Positions 14,962 through 26,149 of a stretch of 64,000 nucleotides of DNA are shown here, one piece after another. Made by a program: the position numbers and the translations under genes. Numbering within the stretch: the first letter of the stretch is position 1; every line of letters starts with the position of its first letter. The DNA comes from Nissolia schottii (Eukaryota; Streptophyta; Magnoliopsida; Fabales; Fabaceae): contig QANU01031477.1 in NCBI GenBank assembly GCA_003254905.1, positions 124,001 through 188,000 on the forward strand, given 5' to 3'. The notes beneath the pieces were generated by a model. That model was not told the DNA's origin, ran no database searches, and was given only the letters and a program-made list of their open reading frames with translations.

Positions 14962-16143
14962 TGTGAACCTCGTTAAAATCTTATCTAATAATAAATGGAT
15001 GAATATGTATTGACACAATATTCCTTGTTAAATTAAATATCAATAACATAACTCAAACAGAAAGCGAAAGGGTATAATCCACTTCGTTGCTATTAAATGC
15101 GCAACTAGAGTGTTGTTCTCATTTGAAACCTAAATAGTGTTAAGAGTATATCTAATGAGGTTCTCCTAAGACTCCCTGTTTTAACCTCACCCTTGCTACA
15201 TTCATTAACATCACATCATTTAAATGTCATAAAAAGTAAGAATATTTTAAAAGTGTCCATCTTTTTTTTAATGGAATAAACCAACTTTTACCTCAACTAT
15301 GATTTCACCTTAAATAGATTTGTCATTTATCATGTATTTTTAGAAAAATAAATGAATGAAAAAGATTTTCACATGACACGTGTCATATAATTATTAAGAA
15401 AAGAATAAGTGAGATAAATCTCTTTTTAAAACCACCTGACCATTTTTTTTCTTTACCTTATGAAAGTGAGACTAGACGCTATAGTTGCATACTTTAATGG
15501 TGTGGAAAAAAAAATAGAAGTGAAATTTGGAATGATAGGAATGAGCTATTGGAGCTGCTCTTATATCATAGACATGGCAGTCATAAACTATATACTCCTG
15601 TCTTATTCTCTTTTGGCATGTGAAATCCGATTAGTTGCAGCGATCATAACTTGCATATCAATTGAATTGCTACGGCAAATTAGCAAAGCACAAAAAAGTT
15701 TTTATCTAATCATCACCCTCTCTCAATTGTTCAAAACTCAAAATTGAGATCCTCCGAAACCAACCCCCCAATAACGTCCTAGAATCTTCTATTATTACCC
15801 GAAGAAGAAGAAGAAAAAATGGTAACAAAAATTATAGCCAAATCAATTTTCAAAATCAGAACTCACATCACCGTTCCTCAATCACCTAATAACCTATATC
15901 ATCATCCGTGATTCTGTAGTCGGAATCTTGTTTAATTTTTCGCCAACATGTGAACATTAAAAATAATTAAAAGACCAAGCTATTATACAGAGCAAATTGA
16001 AACTTGTCCCCACTTATATCTACAAAAATCTCTAGAAGTTTCCAACCAAAAAAAAAAAAAAAAAACAAAGCAGTGAAATTAAGATTATATACATACAAGT
16101 TAGCTTATAACACAAGTCAAGATAAGATGTTAAACGTTATCCA
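14962..16143. other. Intergenic DNA, no gene supported
   Basis: AT-rich sequence between the gypsy element and the small gene at 16144. A 95-codon open frame near 15460-15747 has no recognisable domain and no codon bias, and is treated as chance. The part next to 16143 probably includes that gene's 3' UTR. Confidence 0.4.
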
Positions 16144-16563
16144 TCACTTTCTGCTCTTAATCTTCTTCTTAGCTTTAACCGCGGTCACAGGAACCGTAGC
16201 GTTATACAAATCTCCAATAAAACGGTACCTCTTGTGATTATTCCTTCTGATCGGGAAGCTTTCATCATCAGCCAACGCATCCTCTTCTGCCACAGTGGCT
16301 ACAACGGATGACACGTCAGCAGCAGCAGTATCGGCCTTGATGCTGATGCTGTGCTCCTGATCAGCAGCGTTCCCTTGGACGACGCTGTAGCTGCAACTGT
16401 TGTTGCTGCTGCTGCTGCGAGGAGCCTCTTGTCCTTGTTCGGAATAATCCCCGCTGCTGCTGAGCTGTATGAGTTGTTTTGCAGCTTCGATCTCCGATTT
16501 GGAGAAGGCGAGGGGCTTCTTGGCGCGCTTGCTTTCGCATGCAGAAATTGGCGTCTCCTCCAT
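16144..16563 (-). CDS. Small lysine/serine-rich plant protein, unknown function
   Basis: This is a single-exon frame of 139 residues. The N-terminus is basic, with SKRAKKPLAFSKSEIEAAKQ followed by LIQLSSSGDYS. The middle is serine/asparagine-rich and then acidic (ATVAEEDALADDESFPI). The C-terminus is basic, with RRNNHKRYRFIGDLYNAT and KAKKKIKSRK. The two ends have the look of conserved motifs of a small plant protein family, and the basic tail could act as a nuclear localisation signal; both points are inference. The 5' leader contains a (GA)n tract (16573-16602). AT-rich TATA-like sequence lies near 16725-16740. No signal peptide, membrane segment or enzyme motif is present. I do not recognise a characterised family. 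Confidence 0.65.
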   Translation of the reverse strand: MEETPISACESKRAKKPLAFSKSEIEAAKQLIQLSSSGDYSEQGQEAPRSSSSNNSCSYSVVQGNAADQEHSISIKADTAAADVSSVVATVAEEDALADDESFPIRRNNHKRYRFIGDLYNATVPVTAVKAKKKIKSRK

Positions 16564-16569
16564 GTGTGT

Positions 16570-16572
<3 letters not shown>

Positions 16573-16602
<30 letters not shown>
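16573..16602. repeat. (GA)n microsatellite in the leader of the small gene
   Basis: About 15 GA units lie 10 bp upstream of the ATG on the minus strand (read there as CT). A second short GA run lies at about 16641-16653. Dinucleotide GA/CT tracts are common in plant 5' leaders. Confidence 0.9.
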
Positions 16603-16606
<4 letters not shown>

Positions 16607-16653
16607 TGGGTTTACAAATGAATAGTGTGGAGTTAGTGCGGAGAGAGAGAGAG

Positions 16654-17539
16654 ATATCATCGTTCTTATACTGTTCAGAACAGTAAGTCGGTTTCTGTGG
16701 ATATTTTTACTTTCTTATTCATTTTTTTATTATATATTTTTCTTCTTGTGATACCATTTTTTTTTTGGGAATTGTTTATTCTTTTGCTTTATTTGTATTC
16801 TTATTTTGAAGGCGGATTAAAGTTTCCCGTTGAAAATTTTGACACAGTATAATGATCATTATATTGTAATAATTTATAATTTATAAGTTATTTAGCCCAT
16901 GGTTTTCCTATATAAAATTATAGAAAAATGATATTTATAAAAAAAATAACAGGACGTTATATATGGTAAAAAAATTGAGAGAGAGAAAAAGTTAAAAAGA
17001 TAAATAAGTATTAAGTCTTATGTATTTTATGTGTGTAGTGTTGATGTGATTGAGACGATAAGGTTAATAATAAAACACGTCATAATTATAAAGGCAAATG
17101 CTAACTTCTTGTTTTAGTGTTGGGTTCCAGGTACCCTTCAACAAGTTATCTAACCATTCCGTACTATGACAAGGATTGAGGAATTTATTTTTTTTTTGTT
17201 ACATGAGAAAAATTCTTTTATCGTGTAACAAGAAAATTAAACTATTGGATGTATATTATTGATTTTTTTAAATTCTTTTTAAAGTAAAAAGTAATGGACA
17301 AAAACAATATCAATGATATACATTTTACGTAAAAAAAGAATTTTTTTTAATGTTAAGATTATGTTTTATCTTTCACCATATATTAAAAATATAAAATTAA
17401 TATATGATATAAACAATTAAAATATCAATAGTAAAAGATTTACATGTGAAAAAATGACACGGAAAAAAATCCATTATGGTAAAAAAAAATATGGTTTAAT
17501 ATTTTTTGCGAAAATAAAATAATTTCTCCTCAATTACGT
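16654..17539. other. Promoter side of the small gene, then AT-rich intergenic DNA
   Basis: The first hundred bases probably hold the promoter of the minus-strand gene ending at 16144. Beyond that I see only AT-rich sequence with homopolymer runs, up to the target duplication of the hAT element at 17532. Confidence 0.4.
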
Positions 17540-20500
17540 TAGGGGTGTTCATGGGCCGGATTGGCCTTTATCCAAACCTAATTTTATATTTAGATCAGGC
17601 CAATTTTAAGGATCCGAACCCGACCCTAAACTCAATAGACCCGATCATCTTTAGGCTGAATTAAAACTCAGGTTTGGACCGAGCCAAAAACGGGTTAAAG
17701 CTATCTCAAACTTCAAAATAAACAATAACATCCATTAAAAAATAAAGTTGAAAAAATTGAAAATTAAACATTATATTTCCTAACTAAACACTCATTAATT
17801 TCAAACACTACAACAAAATGACATAAAATTTATAATCTTAGCATTTTCATTTAAACTTCCATAGTTTTAGTGGAACATAAATAAATAAAAAAGCAATAAG
17901 TGCACTACAATAGATTTCTACGGACCGAAGTAGACATGGTTTAACTACAATAGACAACAAAATAAACATAATTTAACTACAATAGATTTGCAATCAATCT
18001 ATGTTCATGACATTCTGTTGTGAAGTTGACCCTTGTGATTGAAATGCATTAGTAGAAACATATGCAAAATATATGAAGTTAGTCAATTTCATGTGAAAAT
18101 TTTACATAAATTAACCAAGAGAAATAAATAAAGATGTTATAAACTAACCATTGACAATCTTCTCAGTGCTATTAAATTGATCAAAATCTTGATCATCGAG
18201 TGTGACTTTAGTAGGGAATAACCAATTTTGAGTGCAAATAAGAGCTTCAACCATTTTGGGGGACAAAGAGCTGCGATAGACATCAAGTACAAGCCCACCC
18301 GTACTAAAGCAAGACTCAGATGCAACGGTAGAAATGGGAACACCCAATACATCATGAGCTATGAGAGAAAGGATCCTATACTTTGAAGAATTTGTCTTCC
18401 ACCAATTCAATATGTTAAAAGTTTCATCATTCATCATTATCATCTACCGTATCCTCTACCAAATACCTCTCAAGGTTTGACGCACTGTCCAAATTTGCTT
18501 TAGCCCTTTTTGTTTTTTTCATGTGTTCACTCGATTTTCAGAAACACCTTTGAGGCAAAAAGACCCGCTTACTCTCATTCAAAACAATTCCCTTAGATGA
18601 ATCCCCACCATCTTCACTATCCTTAATCTCATAGTCAGAAACACCTTTTGAATAAAAGTTATACAACGAATTCAAGGTGTCTTTAACTAAAGTGGACATG
18701 CTAGAAGCCAACTCCTTGTCATGTATACTCTCTAAAGTTCAAGAGATATAATCAAGTTTGTAGCGGGGGTCCAAGACAATGGCAACTAACAACAACAGAT
18801 TAATCTTTTCAATATTTCCCTAAAAGATAAGATTGATTTTGACTCCATGAGATCAACTCAAAAAGTATTGACATAATTTCATGAAAGCATCTATTTGAAG
18901 TAACATGCAAAGAAGCAGAGAAACACAAAGTAGCCTCATAGAAAATTTTAAAAAAACTGAATAAATATCCTACTATGTTCCCAACCAAAACTTGTAGATG
19001 GACCAACCCTTTTTTCATTTTCACCTTCCCCACACCATTTCCTAAAATATGATTCTTGATCATAAAGTCTCAAATGCCTTTTCAAAATTTTCAGCATGTT
19101 CTAACATAATGTAGGTAGAATTCCACCAAGTTGGAACATCCAAACACACAAGACTTTGAGACTTAATCATTTCAGCCTCAACGCATTCTTTGAATTTTTT
19201 GATTCATTGTGGAGATGATCTAACATATCGAACAACATTCCTAATGCTTTCAATGGAAGGTTGGTGTTCCTTAAGACCATCATTTACAATCAAATTCAAG
19301 ATATGGACACAATACCTCATTTGTAAGTATTTTCCACCATACACTAGCCCACCCCTTGCATCTAATTTCTTTCGAAGATATGAAATAGCCCTATCATTTG
19401 AGGTTGCATTATCTACTATGATTGTGAAAACATTGTCAATTCCCCATTCTCTCAAACATCTCTCAATTTCTCTTCCAATGGTTTCACCTTTGTGGTTCTC
19501 AACTAAGCAAAAGTTGATAATTCTTTTTTTGAAATCTCCACTCTTCATCAATGAAATGTGCTGTCAAACTCAAGTAGGATAAATTTTAGTTTGATGTCCA
19601 ACAATCAGTTGTCAAACAAACACGAACACATGACTTCATAAAACCAAGCCTTAAGCTTTTTCTTTTCATCTAAAAACAATTGATAACAATCTCTTGAAAT
19701 TGTTAACCTAGACGGAATTATAAACCTAGGCTCTAACTGGTTCAACATCTTACGAAACCATCGCCTTTCAACAACCCTAAATGGCATTTCATCACATATC
19801 ACAAATTCAGTCACTGCCTTTCTACAATCCTCCAAGTTATAACCAAGAGAAGTTTTCATAGGTTCTTCATCTCCTTCACCAATCTTTAGCACATATCCAT
19901 GAAGTGTTACTTTTTTCCCTGTTTTAGAATATATCCTACAGTGTTTTCTTTTAAGATGTTTTAACATAGAATTTGTGCCATGTTTGATAGCTTCACAACA
20001 AATAGTAACACGACAATGATTACATTTGGCCCTATGTTTCCCTTTAGTCTCTTGTAAAGGAAGTTTGGTGAAATGTTTTCAAGCAATTGACCTTGTGCCA
20101 TTACTTCCCTCTCCCTTAACCTCATTTTTCTCATTTATTACCGGTGTAACAAACTCTATTCAAGAAGGATTTGTGTTGGTGAGAATACCTGCAATTGGAG
20201 TTTGAATTTCAGCCCCGTGCCTAAACCAGATGGCACTTCCTCTCCCATTTGTTTTGAACTTTGAAGTATACCTAAAGAGTGAATCATGACAAAAAATTGA
20301 CTCAAAATTAAAAAATTATAAACAATCAAGAACATAATACAGAAATTGTTTTGTGCCATAGATACAGAGAGCATAGACAGAGAGCAACAACACTCATACA
20401 CTCATAGTGACAGAGACAGAGAGGAAGTCACAAAGAGCATAGCGATGACTGACGGAGATAGAGAGCACATCAACGGAGACAACGCAGTGACGAAGAACAG

Positions 20501-21164
20501 CGATGGAAACAGAGCACGACGAGAGAGCAGCAAAGAGGAGGGCACAACAGAGGCAGTTGCGGCAAAGGCGAGGTGAGTCTGTGTTCATGAGAACAGAGAG
20601 ATGAGGGTGAGGATGAGAGAGGTGAGTTCTTGAGAAAGAGAATTGAGAAATGAGAACAGAGAGATGAGTCTGTGTCTGTGAGGCATGAGATGAGAGACTC
20701 GGTGATGTTGAGGGTGAGAGGTGACTTGGTGATAGTGAGGGTGGGAGTAGAGAGCTGAGAGGAGACGGTGAGGGTAAGAGAGAACTGAGAGGCGAGAGCA
20801 GTGAGAGAGAACTGAGGTAGGGTCAGGGATTTTTGAAATTGGGTAGTGAAATTGGTTAGAGAACTGAGGTAGGTCCGTAGTGAAATTGGGCTGAGTGTGG
20901 GTGAGAGTAAGAGTGAAATTGGGCTGGACTATGGGATGGGAAGAAAATAAATGCATAATTGCATAGTATAATAGTCCATACGGGTCAGGCCGGGTGACCC
21001 GAGACTAGACCTGAACCCAATATTAATTAAAATTGGCTTTTTTAGAGTTGTTTAAAATCGGATTTAATTAAAATCGGGTCAAGTTCGGCTCAAATGCTTC
21101 GGTCCAGTCCGGGTTAGAAGGCCGGTTCGGGTTAGCAAGTCAGACCGAGTTTTGAACACTCCTA
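17540..21164 (-). mobile_element. hAT transposon (3.6 kb) with decayed transposase
   Basis: Terminal inverted repeats are TAGGGGTGTTCA at 17540 and its near match TAGGAGTGTTCA (read on minus) ending at 21164. The 8-bp flanks are AATTACGT (17532-17539) and ATTTACGT (21165-21172), an hAT-length duplication with one mismatch. Subterminal regions are full of GGGTTCGG/CGGGTC-type repeats on both sides. The minus-strand interior encodes a broken hAT transposase. A purine-rich GAGAGATGAG-type simple-repeat region (about 20580-20960) lies in the 5' subterminal part. Confidence 0.92.
18144..20240 (-). pseudogene. hAT transposase (zf-BED / RNase H-like / hATC), broken
   Basis: In order on the minus strand, a BED-type zinc finger (CNHCRVTICC...GTNSMLKHLKRKH, about 19945-20040) comes first. 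Next is a segment at 19605-19967, then the catalytic core (VFTIIVDNATSNDRAISYL, about 19380-19440, a typical DNAsxND motif). The C-terminal dimerisation domain lies at 18144-18443, with IAHDVLGVPISTVASESCFS and YRSSLSPKMVEALICTQNWL. Several frameshifts and stops separate these segments, for example around 19560-19605 and 20080-20160. The protein resembles the ZBED/RICESLEEPER-type plant transposases. It is non-functional as read. Confidence 0.9.
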
Positions 21165-21242
21165 ATTTACGTTATGTTTTTTAACTTCAACCGCGAACAA
21201 CATTGGCTTTCTTTGAAATCAATTTGGCTTAAGGAGTAAAAA

Positions 21243-21472
21243 TAGGGCTAGCAAACGGGCCAGCCCATTTAACCTAAGTTAGACAACCTGAGTTAAACAG
21301 ACTTTTTATTATTTGCAAGTCAGGTTTTATATATTAAATTTGTCAATTTAATGTGGATATACAAATTAGTTCCCTAACTATGTCTATTTTAATAATAAAT
21401 ATATCAATTTGACTTACGAGTTAAACCTGTTTTTTTATTATTCGTGGACCAAAGCTCATTTTGACAACTCTA
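21243..21472. mobile_element. hAT-type MITE, 230 bp
   Basis: The termini are TAGGGCTAGCAAACGGGCC at the left and TAGAGTTGTCAAAATGAGC (read on minus) at the right. Both sides are flanked by a perfect 8-bp duplication, AGTAAAAA (21235-21242 and 21473-21480). There is no coding sequence. The GGGCC-rich left end and the TTTTGACAACTCTA right end match the style of the larger MITE at 24195-25111. Confidence 0.85.
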
Positions 21473-21480
21473 AGTAAAAA

Positions 21481-22849
21481 TAGAGGTGACAAATCTTATA
21501 GATTCGTATTTTGCCATAATCTTATTTATAGATTAAATTCATGATCATAAATTTTTTAGCTCTATTTTTAGCCCTAAATCAAGCCTACTATTAAAAGTAC
21601 AAGAATTTCAATGATATTTTTCTCAATTGTTTACTTTTAATGATGTAAGTTCCCTTTTTCTTTTAAAATTTATGAGAGTTAACTCTAATGCTATTTTCTT
21701 TGTTCTCTCTCATCTTTTTTTGATTTTCAGTTTTGGTGAGGGTTCTAAGGGAGTTATCATCCTTTTTCTTTAGTGGTGGTCCCACCATTTTTTCTCATTT
21801 CATTATTTAGGATTTCAATTTAATAAAATATCTCATATCTATTGTTTTTTTGAAATAGCAGATTTTGCTTTTCATCTTCTTTGTGGTTGTTTTTAATTTC
21901 CCTTTTGTGGTTGTCTTTGTTCCCCATTTTTTGGTGTTTCATTTTTTTTTTGTGGTGTTTCTTTTAAATGAAATTTACAGACGATGAAGATATCTAAATC
22001 TGTTGTAAAAGGAAACATAATGCGTTTTTCAAATTGTATCACTTGTGTTGGTCTCTAATATGAAAAATGCTTAGATATCTATACTTTTCGGATAATGAGC
22101 AGAGTTATAGATCTTCGATTAGTTCAGGATGTAGAATGTGGTTGTGTTTTTATTAATTTACATTTTTTATTTTCGATTTGTAAGTGTTGTTGGACTTCTT
22201 TATGAATAAATTTTTGTTTGTTCTTGTAAAAAATGATGTATTTTCCTTTTAAAAATTTTATTTTTTTTCAATTAAATACTATAAAATATATACAAAAGAG
22301 CCAATGATAGAAAAATTAATGTTTCCCTCCTTTTTTTTTAATTTAAATAGCTAATAAACATTTAATTGTCAAAATAATTAACTATGCCATATTTCCACAT
22401 AATTTATCCTGCCTTACATGTTTAACTTAATATCTTATATATATGGTTAAACTAATAATTCAATTTTTTTATTGTATTATTACAATATAAACAAAGGTAT
22501 AAATATGAAAAGCTAGAGACTGTTTAGTTTAACCTTAGGCGTCAATAAATGCATAAGGTTCCATACTTCTTTAAACAAAATATTTAGATAACTAATATGT
22601 CCCGTCATGTCTGAGCAAATTTTTTTTTTAATTTGGAAGTTTTTAAATACGTGAACACGACACAACAATCACACTAATTGATCATACTTCCTAAGATTTG
22701 TCCAAACATTTGAGAAAACACGAAATGCAATTATTTTTTATCGGCAAAATCTCATCCTTTTACATATTGGTTCCTTAAAAAAAACACGTCTCGCAGTCTT
22801 TTATCATTAAAAATTACTAAAAAATGATAGGATAGGTTAATATGTCTTC
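21481..22849. other. AT-rich intergenic DNA, nothing recognised
   Basis: T-rich sequence with no supported reading frame, no terminal repeats that could be paired and no gene-like splice pattern. Confidence 0.4.
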
Positions 22850-22854
22850 AATAT

Positions 22855-23151
22855 TGTAACGAAGTGAATTTGTAATAGATTGAATTATGGGAATAATAGA
22901 ATAATTTTATGTATTTTCATGTATTTTTCTGCATATGAATTACAAATTGAAGGAAAGAGATAGGGATAGAGTTTCTTCCAAAGGAAGAAGAAGAACTAAG
23001 AGAGAAGAATATCCTCGAGAGAGGTAAGATATGCCAAATGAAAAATTTTCATACCCATCTAATTCTCCTCTTCCCCCTATTTATAATAAGTTTGGGCTCC
23101 CTAACTAGACCAATTCTTAATTTTGGCCTTTATTTATTTAGGTCTTTTACA
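22855..23151 (-). repeat. Left LTR of the gag-only retrotransposon
   Basis: 297 bp, TGTAACGAAG...GTCTTTTACA on the plus strand, followed by ATACCCCCTCT, the complement of the polypurine tract. Confidence 0.88.
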
Positions 23152-23323
23152 ATACCCCCTCTATAAAAATGGACCTTGTCCTCAAGGTCCAAATAAATTT
23201 TCCTCTAGGATCCCATTGCAAAAATTGTAAATTGCTGAATTTAATTAGGCCAACTCTGGGAAATTTAAGAAAAAATGCTCTGATGGTAGTAGCTCACTTC
23301 ATATCATTGCCACATATCAAGGT

Positions 23324-23998
23324 CTAAAATTCGTATTGGGCTTGGCCCACTTGCTCCCATCCAAGATGGGCAACCCTAGCAGCCTCCTCTTTCTCCCATT
23401 CATCCCATTTGGTTGGTGGCTGCTCCCTGGACACTTCCGTCTTCTCTCCTTTTGCTGTAGGCAGCGCCATGACCCTCATGGCCAACACTGCTTCTCGCCC
23501 CATCAACACGAACATCGCGACGGCCACCACCAACATGTGGACTTCCTCGTCGGTCACCGTGGAGAACGGTCGGCCGACCGCCTGCTTCTCGGCAACAACT
23601 CCCCACAAGCTAGAGAGGGTTAGCGCTGTCTTCGTCGCCGAAAGGGGCTTACCGCGAGGGCTCCCCCACTTAGCAATAGAGTCCGCGGAGTCGTTCCTTA
23701 CCGCCACCGCCCTCTCGATCTTCACCGTCAGCAGTGCCTCCACAACTGATTTCGCCGCCGGAGGAGCTCCCCTCCTACCGCTCCCGTCGCTTTCCACCGG
23801 CGTCTGCAGCAGCGCCTCGTACTCCATCGCGTATACGTAATCCTCCGGATTTCCTACGTACCTGTCGAAATCCGACACCTGGAGGCGGAACTCGATGGAA
23901 TTGTCCTCCAGGCCCATCAGGATCTCGACCCAATCCAAGATCCAGTTTTGCATGCTCCTTGTTCGGGTCGCCCAATCCCTAATCTGAAGCCGAAGCAC
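23324..23998 (-). pseudogene. GC-rich open frame inside the retrotransposon, possible gag remnant
   Basis: This frame of 224 codons is strikingly GC-rich against AT-rich surroundings. It begins within MLRLQIRDWATRTRSMQNWI and includes DFDRYVGNPEDYVYAMEYEA. It ends about 170 bp before the polypurine tract. No zinc knuckle, protease or other domain is recognisable. It may be the 3' part of a diverged gag or a captured host fragment; the sequence does not decide between these. Confidence 0.45.
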
Positions 23999-24194
23999 CT
24001 CGCCGTCGATTCCCCCTTCTGGTGGTGTTATCTCCTTCGTAACCTTCCGATCTGGTGGCTCCGGTGGTGGTTTCTGCCGTACCTCTTTGGGACGAGCTGC
24101 GGATGGATCTGGATGAGGAAAACTCGAATCCGATTCAAGTAAGTCTAGTTTTACCTCCTTTGCTGCTTGAATTGTTGAAATTCCAGCTGCTGCT

Positions 24195-25111
24195 TAGGGG
24201 CGTCAAATGGGCTTGGCCGGCCCGTTTAGGTCCGCGGGCCTAACCAGGTCGGGCCAAAATTATGCCTATTTTTAGGATCTGGCTCATTTATGGTTGGTCC
24301 GTGGGCCTAAATGGGTCAGCCCGCTAGCTCGTTTATTTTTTTTAAAAAAATTAAAATTTTTGTCTATTTTTTATGATTTAAATACTAAGTTGTGAATAAG
24401 TATGCGCGATCATTTTAAACTATTTTTTATCGTCTATCTATTAATTAATTAGAAAGAAATAGTTTAAATGATTGATTGCGATATTAGAAATAGTTTAAAT
24501 GGTTGATTGCGATATTATATTATCTTTTTTGTTCCTTCAACTATCTTGCTTGAAAGATATCAAATGCTTTCAAATGCTATTTGAAATCGATTCATGAATT
24601 AATACAACTTTCATTAATTAAATGACGGCATATAACATTGATGTGAGTACTGTTATGTTATTGATCAAAAACACAATTGGAACTCTTTCTCATAGATTAA
24701 TTAATAATAAACAAGGTTTGAAAGTATATATCAACTTGTAGGGCATAAGCACTCATTGAAGGAATAAAATGCAAAATTTATCGATATCTATGTCATAGCA
24801 CTTCAGCTGTATAGCAATATAAATATAATTAAGTGGTTAAACATAACAAATAGTTAAAAATGCTCAATTATAAGTAAACTCTTAAACTCTAAAATAAAAT
24901 TTAGAGTCCAAAATGAAACTTTTAAAAAATTAATTTTTTTATAAATAAAAAAAATATTTCACAGACTCACGAGCTAGCCTGCAGATCTAGCGGGCCAGGC
25001 CTAAACGGGTCGGACCAATTTTTTTTTCCAAATTTTCACAGGCCTATTTTTTGCATGTAAAGTCCATCCATTTAACCGAGTATACTGGCCTGGCTCATTT
25101 TGACAACCCTA
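24195..25111. mobile_element. hAT-type MITE, 917 bp, nested in the retrotransposon
   Basis: The termini are TAGGGGCGTCAAATGGGC and, read on minus, TAGGGTTGTCAAAATGAGCC. Both are flanked by a perfect 8-bp duplication CTGCTGCT (24187-24194 and 25112-25119). Both ends carry GGCCCG/CGGGCC-rich subterminal blocks, and the AT-rich middle has no coding capacity. Because it interrupts the LTR element, it inserted later. Confidence 0.92.
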
Positions 25112-25481
25112 CTGCTGCTGCTTGAACTGTTGGAGTTGTGAGCTTCAATTCTTGGTTTGTTGCATTTGGATTTGTCTATTTTTGCTTCTACCATGATTGA
25201 TTTCTGCATCTGGTGGTGAATTTCTGCATCTGAAATTTTTGATTCTTAATATGCTTTTGTGGAATTGATTTTTGCATCATAGTGTTTTGAATTGTTGTCT
25301 CTGCTTGTGCTGAATTTTTTGCTGTTGAGATTTTGTGCTGCAACACTACTTCTTCCCACTCAACTTCCCATTCTGAAACATCATTGTGCACGAATTCTGG
25401 CAGAACCAGAGCAAACTCACTGAAATGCTGCAAAAACGCGAGCTCGAATATGAACATCGTAGCGGCTGGATTGCATCCTCG

Positions 25482-25730
25482 CTATACTCGGGACCACGCA
25501 AAAGCCTTGCCAATCAGTCCCTTTGATGCCTCCACCAATCGCAACGGATCTAGTGTCCGGCGTGCATCCCAAAACCTTCCAGTAGAGAGAATCCACCAAT
25601 AGGCATTTTCTCCGTTGAATAGTAGAATTTGCTCTTCTGATTTTTTTGAATTTTCTGGTGTGGAGGATGAGTGGTTGTCTACACCATGGATGGTGGGCAT
25701 GGTGGTCAATGAAAGCACCATTTGTAACAA
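25482..25730 (-). pseudogene. Retrotransposon gag N-terminal fragment
   Basis: The frame contains LLFNGENAYWWILSTGRFWD followed by LRLVEASKGLIGKAFAW. This matches the plant gypsy gag pattern (LFxGEDxxxWxxxxERFF ... EASxGLxGxAxxW). It starts just inside the right LTR. Downstream the frame is lost. Confidence 0.7.
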
Positions 25731-26021
25731 AGTTAATTTGTAATAAACTGAATTATGGGAATAATAGAATAATTTTGTGTATTTTCATATATTTTTCTGC
25801 TTATAAACTACAAATTGAAGGAAAGGGATAGGGATAGAGTTTCTTCCTAAGGAAGAAGAAGAACTAAGAGAGAAGAATATCCTAGAGAGAGAGGTAGGAT
25901 AAACCAAATGACAAATTTTCATGGCCATTTAGTTCCCCTCTTCCCCCTGTTTATAATAAGTTTGGGCTCCTTAATTGGACCAATACTTAATTTCGGTCTT
26001 TATTTACTTAGGTTCGTTACA
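25723..26021 (-). repeat. Right LTR of the gag-only retrotransposon
   Basis: 299 bp, TGTAACAAAG...GGTTCGTTACA on the plus strand. It is collinear with the left LTR throughout, including the GGAAGAAGAAGAACTAAGAG stretch. Confidence 0.88.
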
Positions 26022-26149
26022 AATATTTTCAAAAGATTTATATGATAAATTTTTTATTTGGCAGGGGATTTATATACCAAAATTGATTTCTAATAATTAG
26101 AGATAAAAAAACGGGTTCAACCTAATTGGAGCGGGGCAAGTTCAATCTG

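Larger units (their letters stand above)
22855..26021 (-). mobile_element. Gypsy-like LTR retrotransposon, gag remnants only, with nested MITE
   Basis: Direct LTRs (22855-23151 and 25723-26021) are flanked by a perfect 5-bp duplication AATAT (22850-22854 and 26022-26026). The left LTR adjoins a polypurine tract (AGAGGGGGTAT on minus) and the right LTR is followed on minus by a primer-site-like TGGTGCTTTCATT. Without the nested MITE (24195-25111) the element is about 2.25 kb. Only gag-like sequence is present, with no pol, so it depends on other elements. By eye the LTRs differ at roughly one base in ten, making this an old insertion. Its right end lies only about 250 bp from the transcribed region of the helicase gene. 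Confidence 0.88.

Noticed and set aside
15460..15747. 95-codon plus-strand frame
   Set aside because: No domain, no codon bias, no splice or promoter context.
20346..20956. Ser/His/Leu-rich frames (up to 123 codons) in the purine-rich region
   Set aside because: They arise from the GAGAGATGAG-type simple repeats in the hAT 5' subterminal region.
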